A DNA stretch of 64,000 nt, from assembly GCA_015183035.1 (NCBI GenBank), contig JACZZP010000007.1:124001-188000 (forward strand). Reading direction: 5' to 3'. Source of the DNA: Meloidogyne chitwoodi. Lineage: Eukaryota; Nematoda; Chromadorea; Rhabditida; Meloidogynidae. A model generated the notes under the pieces. That model was not told the DNA's origin and ran no database searches. It was given only the letters and a program-made list of their open reading frames with translations. The translations under genes and the position numbers were made by a program. Of the stretch, positions 1 to 9,795 are shown in pieces (positions within the stretch are counted from its first letter, which is position 1; every line of letters starts with the position of its first letter).

Positions 1-3000
1 GATTCTGGTCGGCCTCGTTCAGCAATGGAGGAATTAGAAAATATGGCTACTGAAGAAAACGAAGTAGAACAGGAAATAAAAGAAAATGAGGAAGATGCAG
101 AGGAGGATGATTATCCAGAAGAGCCTCCAGAATTAAAAGCATTACACCAAGTAATACAAAAAAAGAAAAGAAAAAAATCTTCAAAAGAGAAAAATAAAGA
201 AGAAATTGAAGAAAATGAAGAGAAAGAAGAAGAAAAGGATGAAAAGACGAATCAAAATGAAGTGGAAGAAGAAGAGGATAAAAATATTGATATAGTGAGG
301 AATGAGACTCAAGAGACTATTAAAAATGGAACTAAAGAAAATGAGGAGGATATTGAAGAGAATAATTATTTAGAAGAACCATCTGAATTAGTAATATATA
401 ATGATAATAATAATGTTGAAATTGGAGAAATTAAAGATGATGGAAACAATGTAAATTTTTAAATTATTTTTTAATTAATTTTAAATATTTTTAATAAAAT
501 AGGGGACAGAAAATGATAAAAAAGAAGAAAAAATAATATCTCCTAAAATGACTGAAGAAGAAATGCAAATAAATCCACATATTCAATTTAATGATGACAA
601 TACAGAACAAACTAATGAAGGGGACTTGAGTGGAATATATTCTGAAGAATTGGAACATATACTCTATGGACAAGCGGCAATAAAAATTCAAAGCGCATGG
701 AGAGGGTATTAAATTATTTTTATGTTTTGATTGCGATTTTTGTTTTAAATTTACTCTTAATGTTTACAGTTATAATGTACGCAAGGGATTTAAACATACT
801 CGTTTTTCCGATTATCCAACATATATTGGAACAAGCAATTATGGCCCAAGGAGACGTTCAAAAAATAATTTGTATAAACCTAATGAGAGACATCAAGCAA
901 TTGTTACACGTGTTAAAACTCCAATTTCTGGAAAAGTAAAAAAATTTGAGGTTAATTTAAATATGTTTTTTTATTTTAGAGGGGTACTGCTTCATTTAGA
1001 AAGAAGTCTTCTACAACAATGCTCATTCCTGACTATGGGAATGAAACTGCCCACGATTCTTCTTCAGATAGAGAAGAAGCAAGTGTTACAGAGTTACTTC
1101 AAGGAAAACAAAGATTAGGTTGGGAAATGTCACAGGAACAGAATGATAGAAACCCAGTAAATACACAGAGAACTCCCCGTACAGGTTTTATTATTTTAAT
1201 ATTTTCTCATTTTCAAAGAATTTTTTCTAAATATTTTCATTTTTTATAGATTATTTCTATACAATCACTGTACTCACCGGTAATCGTTGGGCTGCTGATA
1301 CTGAAGCAGACCTTTATGTTATAATGCATGGAACTGGAGGTATAGAATCTGAACGACTTTGGCTTCGTCAAGAGGTTTAAAAATTCAATTATATTAACTT
1401 TAAAAAACTTATAGTTTACAAATTGGTTGCAAAGTGGTACAAATGGTCAACGATTTCGGCAAAACCATTCGGATTCTTTCCAATTTAGAGTGCCTAATCG
1501 TTTTGGAATTTTGAAAAAATTGACAATTGGTCACGATAGCAAAGGATATGGTTTATATATATTTTTTATTTTTCTAACATTTTTTGAAAAATAGGTGCTG
1601 GTATTTTTATTGATCGAATAATGGTTACTGAAGATGAAGAAGCTAGCGATGATTGTCGCCAATTTCTTTTCCTTTGCAATAAAGTATTTTTTTAATCAAA
1701 ATTAAATTTAAAAAAATCATTAAGTGGCTCGATTCTGGACAAGTTGATGGCAAATTGGAACGCACAATTCGACTTAACTCCTTTTATGAGATTTCTTCAA
1801 TACCTATAGAGGACAGAGTAACAAGTAAAATTTAAATTATTATTTTTTTTTTATTTAAAAATTTAAAGAAGGTCGTTGGGAATTAATTTTACATGGAGGA
1901 TCAGAAAAAGGGCTGGGAGGAACAACTTCACAATTGTCAATTACTGGATATGGAACTAGAGCCCAATCTGTAACATCAGGATTATATGATTCTAACATGG
2001 CAAAGGTTCCCTCTTATGCATTAATCCAGGTTATTAAAACTTTTTTTTAAATTAAACTCACTCATTTCAGCTTGATTTTGGCGATATTGGTGAATTATTG
2101 AAAGTGCGCATTGAAATAGATGGAAGCGGAAAGAGCCCTGATTATTTTCTGAATTTTGTAGAATTTAAGGTTTTTTTAATAAATTTTATTTAATTAAAAA
2201 AATTGAAAAAGGATTTGGATACTGAAGAACGCTTTGTTGTAATGTGTGGAAAGTGGTTGAGATGGAAAAGTACAAGAAAAGGTGATCAACCATTCAGAGA
2301 ACTTTCTGCTTTCCATATAGGAGTGGAACCGTTACCTTGTTTGTTTTTTTAAATTTAAATTAAATATTTAATTTTTTTTAGTAATTACATATGAAGGTAA
2401 AATCAGTGTTCAATCGATTCCGCGTATTGAATGTTTTAACAATAAAGAAGTTCTTATGGATTTGCATGGTGGTAAGTATAAAACAATTTAAATAAATTTT
2501 GTAAAATTAAATTTATTTAAATTAAAGATCTTGGCGAAACAGGCATCTTCAGAATATTAATTTCACCAACTGACACCAACAAAGAAAAGAAGACAAAATC
2601 TGGAGACGAGGAAAATATACCAATAATTGGTGAAAATGAAAGCTCTGAAAATATTGTTTATTTTTTATTTATTTTAAAAATATTTTTTAACTTTTTTTAG
2701 GATATTCCATTCAAAGTAGAAGTTGTAAGTATTGGTCGAGTACTTGGCGCCCGTCTTCGTTTCGAACCAAATCAAATTGGAGAACAAATAGTTGATGGAC
2801 TTTTAATTATTCAAAGCCTTTTTCAAAAACAAGGGCTTTGGCCACTTACTTCAAATTCAGAATTTTTATGTGGTCGAATACTTTTGCGAGAATCTTATCA
2901 CACACCTTATCGGTTAAATTTTCCAAAAATTATATTATTAATTATTCTTTAGTTATATCCTCACTCGTTCTCAATTTCATGAATTATCTGAGAAAACACA

Positions 3001-4556
3001 ATGCACAAAAGAAATGTTAACAACTGAAATGGAGGTTTATTTAAATTAAAAAGTTTAAAAAATATTAAATTTAATTTAGGGTGTCTCCACTCGATTGCCA
3101 AGACGAAAACAAATGTCTAGAAAAATGCCTAATTGGTTGTTGCAGATTTCATTGTCTTATGGGTAAAATATAATTATTAATTTTTTTTACTTTTTTCTTC
3201 CAAGTTCCACTCTTTTACCTGAAATTGAATTGTGTGGAGAGAATGGATCAAATATTCGATTGCGCTCGTTAGATAAAAATTGTTCAGATGGGATGTTAAG
3301 CTATCAAATTCCACCACAATCTAAGGTTTCTCTTTTAATTAGGAATTTTTTAAAATTTTAAAAATTCAGCAAAATATTGAAGATAACGATCAACTAACAA
3401 TAAGTCCATTACGAAAAATACGTATTTTTATTGAAGATGAAGCTAAAAAATTGACTGGATTAGAAAATAATGAAGAAACAACTGTAGATAATAACAATGA
3501 AGAACAGGTTTAAATTATTTATTTTTTTTTATTAAAATATTTTTTTAAAGAAACCGTTTACAATAGTCGAGAAAATACGAATATGTGATTCAATAAATGG
3601 AGATGAACTTAGATTCCCTGCAGCAGATTGTCATTTACAAAAGCATTCTGTTTATGAATTATCGGTAATATGGCCCGATCGACCACCTATACCAAGTTTG
3701 TTAATTTAAAAAAATTAAGGTTAATTTAACTTGAATTATTGTATAAAATTATGCAAGGAAGGTCGCTGTTAGCAGTTAAAACGCTTATTGTTAGGAGGAG
3801 GTATAAGATCTATAAAAAGGAAGTGAGAGAAGTACCTCGGTAGTTCAGTGGGTAGAGCACCCGGTTATGTGCGAGTGAGTGCCCTAGTAAGCACTTGGGA
3901 GATCGCAGGTTCAATACCTGCCAGGTGGCTAGACTTCTTTCTTTTTTTTATACAATAATTAAAGTTTATTTAAATACAATAAACTTTATGTAAAATGTTT
4001 AATTTTTCCTCAGTCATAATCTATCTCGTTCGAATTGTTGCTGGTGGTGTAGTTTCCCCTCAAAACATGCCTACAATAACAGTCCGGCTCAACATTTCTG
4101 GAGAATATGGGTAATCTAAAAAATAACATATTGACTCTATATATTTTATTAAAGAGATGTTGGTTGGCGGACATTGAACAATTCAGAAAATGAACATTAT
4201 GAAGAACAAAAATCTTTGGATAATCAACAACAAATTCAACTGTTTGCTCCTAATACTGTTTGGGAATTTTATTTTTAAATTTTATATAATTTTAATATAA
4301 ATTTCAGCGCAATTCTTTTGAATTCGAAGCTGTTTCAATTGGACACTTAGATTTTGCAGAAATGGAAGTTTTCTGTTCTGAGGCACAAGACTTTTCTTGG
4401 GAATGTACAGAACTAATAGTAACTGATACAAACACAGCTCAATATTATCGATTTCGATTTGATAGGTAATGTTTTTTATAAATTAAATACTTTAAAATAA
4501 TTTTTAGTCCGTTTTCCACAAATTGTCGACTTCAACGTTGTCAAACACTCCTCTAG
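1..4556 (+). CDS. IQ-motif and PLAT-repeat protein, LOXHD1-like (5' partial)
   Basis: The reading frame is open from base 1, with a Met at 25, so the true start may lie outside the window. The first exon (to about 449) is Glu/Lys-rich and looks disordered. The exon after it ends in an IQ-like motif (AAIKIQSAWRG, near 670-710). Spliced translation then gives PLAT/LH2 (beta-sandwich) domains: one from about 1249 (DYFYTITVLTGNRWAADTEA), a second from about 1870 (EGRWELILHGG) through 2340 and related degenerate modules to the end. PLAT domains usually bind lipids or membrane proteins; LOXHD1 is a multi-PLAT protein of sensory cilia. About 20 short introns separate the exons. The last exon ends ...RCQTLL with TAG at 4554-4556. 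The intron at about 3697-4014 is larger and holds a tRNA-like element. PLAT assignment is fairly sure; orthology to LOXHD1 is inferred. Confidence 0.75.
3734..3960 (+). mobile_element. MITE-like element with 12-bp terminal inverted repeats and an internal tRNA-like sequence
   Basis: AATTATTGTATA at 3734-3745 is matched by its perfect inverse TATACAATAATT at 3949-3960. Between them sits a GC-richer stretch containing a tRNA-like sequence at about 3834-3929. The element occupies most of an intron of the PLAT gene. It could be a tRNA-derived SINE or MITE chimera; the 12-bp repeat is AT-rich, so chance pairing is possible. Confidence 0.5.
3834..3929 (+). tRNA. tRNA-like sequence (degenerate, with insert in the anticodon region)
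   Basis: A-box-like TAGTTCAGTGGGTAGAGC begins at 3841. A perfect 5-bp T-stem with seven-base loop (GCAGG TTCAATA CCTGC) lies at 3905-3921. An extra segment separates CCCGG from TTGGG, which can pair as an anticodon stem, so an intron is conceivable. The acceptor stem pairs poorly. I read it as a tRNA relic or pol III-derived repeat and not as a proven functional tRNA. Confidence 0.45.
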
Positions 4557-4735
4557 ATAGCTGTAATTAAATAATATAAATTATTGCCTTGTTTAAAGGT
4601 AAATTAATTAAAAATAAATCTCAAGAAAATAGCAATATATACATTTTTTTATTTCAATAATATTGTATTTAATGAACTTAATATTATAAACTAATAAAAC
4701 AACGAAATATTTGGACTCTTTTAAAAAAATTAACT

Positions 4736-6033
4736 TTAATTTTCTATTGTTTGTTGATTATTCTCTTCATGGTCCTCTTCCAAAGACATTTCCAACAACA
4801 TTTCTACCATTTCTTCCAGTTTATCACCTCCTTCTAAAAATTCTTGAACTCCATTAATTGAATGCTAAATTTAATTTTTAAAATAATTTTAAATTTTAAA
4901 AAAACCTTTAATCTATGGTCAATAACTCGATTATCTTTGTAATTAAACGTTCTAATTTTTTCTGAACGCTCTTGAGATCCAACCTAAAAAATAAAAAAAT
5001 TCAAAGATGATTTTTTACCTGCAATTTCCTGTTGCTAGAGTATTTATTATTGATTTGATCAATTTGGCGTTTTAAAAGAATTGCTGATAATCTTTTATGA
5101 GCTAACTTGAAAAAAGGTAATATTAATATATTTATCTAAAAATTAAAAAATAACCTTTTCGTTCATTTCTAAATATCGTTCATCTTGTACCTTTACACTA
5201 ATACCTTTAATAGATTTTTTCAATTTTTATTAAAAATTAACCTGTTGGAATATGTGTTAAACGAACAGCTGTTGATTTTGCGTTTACGTTAGCACCTCCA
5301 GGACCAGAAGATCGCATAATTTCTTTATGCAAATCACCAGGTGAAATTATTAATTCTGGCTAAATTTGGAAAATTAATTAAATTAAAAAATTTTAAAACC
5401 GTTTCAGGTTCAGGTAATATTGCAATGCTGGCAGTGCTTGTGTGAATTCTTGTTTTGTCAGTTAGTGGTGTTCTCTGAACTCTATGGACACCTCCCTAAT
5501 AAGTAAATAAATTTTTTTAAATATTTTTAAATATACTTCAAAACGTAATTTGGCATAGCAACATTCTCCTTCAACAGAAACAATAGCTGAGCGAATACCA
5601 ATAGTTGATGATTTTATCCTATCAATCTATATAGGTATTTAACTTTAAATTTTTTCTTAGAAATTCAGAAGATATTTAAAAGATTTTTGTTGGGAATATC
5701 TTTAAGTTAAAAAAATAAACCTCAAAAGGAATCCATCTCCACTCATTTCTTTCTGCAAAACGTCTATACATTTCAACTAATTCGCTTGTAAATAAAGAAG
5801 CTTCAACTCCACCAGCACCACTTAAAAACCCGAATGCTTATATTAAAAATATTAAAAAACCTGTTAAATTCCATCTGACATTTGTACAAAGAATAAACAT
5901 CAATTGATGTTTTTGACAATTCTTCTAATTTTGGGCAGGAAGTGTGTAACGAATTTGTTGTTTTAAATAAATTTAGCAAGAAGGAATGAAAACGAAATAA
6001 ACTTTTTGATGATGTTTGACAAATATTTTGCAT
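4736..6033 (-). CDS. Mitochondrial class I peptide chain release factor, diverged (GGA instead of GGQ)
   Basis: Spliced minus-strand exons give a release-factor core: [12 protein letters not shown] (PCRF-type motif, usual form AGxGGDEA), then [20 protein letters not shown] (codon-recognition region, PLT where mtRF1L has PKT), then [46 protein letters not shown] and an acidic C-terminus ending at the stop 4736-4738. The family normally terminates mitochondrial translation through the catalytic GGQ loop. Here the codon after GG is GCT (Ala). The N-terminus (57 codons before SGAGG) is basic and Ser/Leu-rich, plausible as a mitochondrial targeting sequence, but it is much shorter than the usual domain 1, so that domain appears missing or lies in an unseen exon. 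Introns are short. It is divergent from the TraB-domain gene and separated from it by two mobile elements. Family assignment is firm; activity is uncertain. Confidence 0.85.
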
Positions 6034-6124
6034 AATAAAAGTTAAAAAAATGTTAAAAAATTAAAAATATAGAAAACACAGACTAGATCAGAAATGATTC
6101 TTTCTTTCGGATGCGTGTCCAGAC

Positions 6125-6407
6125 TAGAGATCGGAATTTTGAAAAACCCGGGACCGGGAAACGGGAAATTTTAGAATGGAACGACCGGGAGGGAATCCGG
6201 ACCGGGAAAAATCGGGAATTCCCGCTTTTTTCCATTTCCAAAAATCACCGGGTCCCGACCGGGAAAACCGGGAATTGGAAATTTAATGAACGGCCGGGAC
6301 CCGAACCGGGAAAACCGGGTATTCCCGATCCCGTTTTCATCCCGGTGACTCAAAAAAGCCGGGAAAAAGGACCGGGAAACCGGGATCGGGACCCGTTCCG
6401 ATCTCTA
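6125..6407. mobile_element. Non-autonomous hAT element (MITE), 283 bp, perfect 8-bp target duplication
   Basis: The 12-bp ends TAGAGATCGGAA and TTCCGATCTCTA are perfect inverted repeats. GTCCAGAC flanks both sides directly (6117-6124 and 6408-6415), the 8-bp duplication expected of hAT insertions. The interior is packed with CCGGG-type words, GC-rich against AT-rich surroundings, and resembles the subterminal parts of the full hAT element at 14540-17368. Open frames here are by-products of the repeats. Confidence 0.9.
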
Positions 6408-6413
6408 GTCCAG

Positions 6414-6538
6414 ACATTTCGTCGACAGAAATTGCACGACATTTCGTCCCAACGGCAAAAAATCGTGGGCTCTGGTAAACGAAATGTAGTTTTTTTGCCG
6501 TAGAGGCGAAATGTCGTGTAAATTGTTTGACGAAATGT
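6414..6538. repeat. Palindromic (hairpin) element
   Basis: The left half begins ACATTTCGTC, continues through CACGACATTTCG and reaches GGCAAAAAA. The right half reads back as the inverse (TTTTTTGCCG, CGAAATGTCGTG, GACGAAATGT). About 50 bp per arm pair with several mismatches and a short loop. The adjacent hAT MITE inserted at the left edge, sharing part of its target duplication with this element. Confidence 0.7.
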
Positions 6539-6693
6539 ACAGGTCCCAAAAATGCTCTTTTTCCTTCCACACTCTTCTTTTTATGCATCTATGACTTTCG
6601 TATGCGCAAATTTCGCAGCTACATATTCGCAGAACTTTGAAATTTTTTCTATTTTTTTTATTTTTAAATTGTAATTAGCTTTAGATAATTGAA

Positions 6694-8698
6694 ATGTTGA
6701 TGTCTTTATTGTTTAATCAATTATCTGTCCGATGCAAGTGTTTAACTGTTACATCTCAAGTAATTTGCAAGAATTTCAGTGCAAATGGTTTGTTTTATTA
6801 TTTTTATTCTAAACTTCAAAAATTGTTTTTTAGCAACACTTGTAAAGTCTTCATCTCAATCTCTTATAAAATTGACTAATGAAGAATTAGAACTTGAATT
6901 GAGTAATGTTCTGCGTAATGAGGAAGATGCTTTACAAAATATTCGTCCATGGCAACCTTTAGAATTTTTGCCTGCTCAAAATCTTAAACAAATAATTAAA
7001 TCTGAAAAAGGGGTTTATCTTTTGATTATTTAATATTTTATGTTTTTTTTAATTTTTCAGGAATGTTTGCAGAATAAATTTTTATTTAAACGAAGAAAAT
7101 GGGATGAGAGGCGTGCTTTAATGGACTCTGGAGGTTTTATTTTTTTAATATAAATAATATTATTTAAAGTTCGGCTTCTTCATTATCCATACACTCCCTC
7201 AACTCCACCTCCTGAATATTCGGATTCTGATCAATGGAATAATGCTTTTACTTCTGCTAGAGTTTTTCTTATTGGTACGAAACACGACACAATTAAAAGC
7301 GTTAACGATGTTTGTTTTTTGATTTTTTTAAATTATACTTTTACTATTTAAAAACAATTTAATTTTAAAGGTTCGCCTATTAATGGCAGCAGTCCATGCC
7401 GATTTTATTTTTCTCGGTATGAGTTCTCAACAAGCCGAATTTCTGATTTCGAGTAATCAAATGGATTTATTACCGAGATTTTCACAAGAAAGCACTGAAA
7501 ATTTGATTGTAGAACGTTTCAAAAAGGTTTTTAAATTTTATTTTTTTATCCAAATTATTGCATTTCTAGGAAGGAATTCAAGATATTCCAAAGGCTTTAA
7601 ATAAAATAACAGTCAAAACTCACATTAAAAATCTTCACACTTTACGACAATATGTGCAAAAACACATGTGTAAATACAGCGAATTTACTCATGCTAAAAA
7701 TGTGTTGCCTGAAATAATTCCTGGATGTGCTGGTTTTGTATTAGGCCTTCCTCAAGTTTGTTTTTTTATTTTTTTGAATTAAGAATTTTTGAAATTTTTT
7801 GTCAAACATTTTTGTTATTTCCAAAAAATATAAGAGTATATGGGTGAGTAAAAATAATAATCCTCAATGGTTGACGATGGTGCAGTGGGTTGTGCTTTAG
7901 ATTTGTCTCGAACCATCGAAGATGGTTAGGTAATTATTCTCCCAGACGATTTTCCGACGTAGGAAATTAAGATTCATTTTCGATTTCGTTTAAATAAAGT
8001 TTTTAAATAATATTTTTATATTATTTAGGAAGAAAAACTTGACAGATTGGTAGATTTAGCAGAAGAATTTCTTATTGAACACATTTTACTTCAATTAGAC
8101 CCAAATCGTTCACCTCGTTTTGGAAATGATCAAATTGATAAAGGACTAGGTTGGGCACGTGAATTAATTGAATGGGCAAATCTTAAAGAATCTATTAGTT
8201 ATAGATTATCACAAACATTTCCTAGAAGGTTTTTTTTAATTTAATTTAATTAAATATTTTTTAGGCCACATTTTTTATTAGAAGATCCTTTTAAAAAATA
8301 TTCTCAACAATTTGATGAATTTATTGATAAGGAATTTCCTGGGACTAGAGAAGCGATGGTAGCACGCCAGGACAGGTTTTTTAATAAACATAAAAATGAA
8401 TTAAATTAGAAAACTTTTTTAGACAAATGGTTCGGAATTTACAAACATTGATGCATAGAGAAACTATTGAAAAACTTGCTGCTGCATATAGACAAAATGG
8501 TTTTATTTTTTTAATTTTGCTAACATGAGTAAATGATTTTTTCAGATATTAAATTTTTATTATGTTTAAAAATAATTTTTTTCCTTTAAAGTTGATCATT
8601 TTGATCCTCTTACTGTTATTGCAATTGTTGGACATCGACATGTTCCAGGCATTTGTGAAATTTGGGATCGCCAAGATGAAGTATTTACAAGACGATAA
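6694..8698 (+). CDS. TraB-domain-containing protein (TRABD family)
   Basis: Spliced exons give one protein with the TraB/PrgY family hallmarks: an N-terminal ARVFLIGTKHD segment followed by NDVRLLMAAVHADFIFLGM (family form: VxLVGTaHxS...V..vrPdvVxvEL) and the C-terminal TVIAIVGHRHVPGICEIWD (family form: vvGxaHvpGI). TRABD proteins are mitochondrial outer-membrane or membrane-associated proteins of poorly defined, possibly protease-like function. I chose ATG 6694; stop 8696-8698 follows EVFTRR. The usual conserved Glu after the first motif seems replaced (FLGM), so catalytic capacity is doubtful. An intron at about 7760-8028 carries a tRNA-like/hairpin sequence. The next gene starts 148 bp downstream on the same strand, spacing compatible with a nematode operon. 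Confidence 0.8.
7836..7950 (+). repeat. Intronic hairpin with tRNA-like A-box
   Basis: A perfect 7-bp hairpin AACCATC-GAA-GATGGTT spans 7911-7927. It is preceded by GATGGTGCAGTGGGTTGTGC, which resembles a tRNA D-arm/A-box. The outer flanks (TGGGTGAGTAAAAATAAT and AATTATTCTCCCA) are imperfect inverse copies. It is the only GC-balanced part of this intron. A clear B-box is not visible, so this is called a repeat and not a tRNA. Confidence 0.4.
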
Positions 8699-8845
8699 AA
8701 ATTATATTTTAGTATATTATATTTTTGTTTATTCTTTTAATTTTTTTAATTATTAAAAAAAATTTTTCCTTTAAATTTTGTCAATCATACATTGTAATAC
8801 TTTTTATTTTATTTTTTTTTTTAAATTTAATTTTTGTTTAAAGAA

Positions 8846-9619
8846 ATGTCAAAAGAATCAAACAATTCTCTCCCTATTTGGCTACAAATTGGTGGACCTC
8901 TTCCCACTTTAAATTCAAAATCATTTTCTCTTAAAGATTTGAAACCGTCAAGAGTATAATTTTAATTTATTAAATTTTAATTTATTAATTTAAAGAAAAG
9001 TCTTGCCAATTTTGTTGTGACAGTGCCCCCAAAGGCAGAGGAAAAACATGTCAAAATTTCTCGAATGCCGCTTATATTAAAATATTTAAAAAATCATTGG
9101 GTTTGGCATAATAAAAATGGAACGGAGGTTTTTTTAATTTTTTATGTTAATTTAAACTAAATTTGTAGAAGGGTGCGTCCCCTTTTTCAAGAAAGCGTCA
9201 AAGAACAACACCCACTGAAAGGGATGATGATAATTCAAATAATGAAAGTGATGATGATACACCAAAGAGGAGCAGACGTTCAGAGCCTTTTGAAGAAGAA
9301 ATTGGTGAAAATCAAGGATTGGAAACAGAAGGAAACAATGGTTATTTTTTAACTTTATTTTAAATTTAATTTAGTAGCAACAAATTCAATAATTTCTGCT
9401 TTGAATGAAACAGCAGCTAATGAAGGGAGAGAAGTAATTGTACACCATTTTCGACATGATTATTTAAGTAAACAACTTGATAATGAAAATAATAAGCCAA
9501 GTACTTCATCAACTAATTTAATTAATTTAAATACTTGTATGGCTGCTAGAGAAATTGAAGAAGAAGAAAAAATTGAGGAAGAAAATAATGGTGATGAATT
9601 AAAAAAAGAAGAAAATTAA
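8846..9619 (+). CDS. DDA1-like protein (DET1- and DDB1-associated)
   Basis: Exon 1 starts at ATG 8846, right after TTTAAAG, a likely splice or trans-splice acceptor. The spliced N-terminal half contains SLANFVVTVPPKAEEKHVKI followed by SRMPLILKYLKNHWVWHNKN. This matches the DDA1 pattern in which a short PTR-type strand is followed by a helix ending LLRYLHQQW. DDA1 is a small subunit of CUL4-DDB1 ubiquitin ligases. The C-terminal half is acidic and low complexity (SRKRQRTT, then Glu/Asn-rich) and longer than in the roughly 100-residue vertebrate protein. Its position 148 bp after the TraB gene suggests co-transcription. The family call rests on one short segment. Confidence 0.6.
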
Positions 9620-9795
9620 GTAAGAAAAGAAGTTGTTTTTTCTCTCTATGACAGGTTTTTTTGACAAATTTATTCCAAAATATATTTATTTTTATTTAAA
9701 AATTGAGTGTGTTATAGTCAAATTTTATATTTTTATTAAATTAATTTATCTTCATTTTTTAATTTTCTTTTCATTTTTCCTTTGTTTTTCCCTCT

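Noticed and set aside
6111..6588. Overlapping open frames rich in Gly/Pro/Arg
   Set aside because: They lie in the CCGGG-rich MITE and neighbouring palindrome, where open frames arise from GC-rich repeats.
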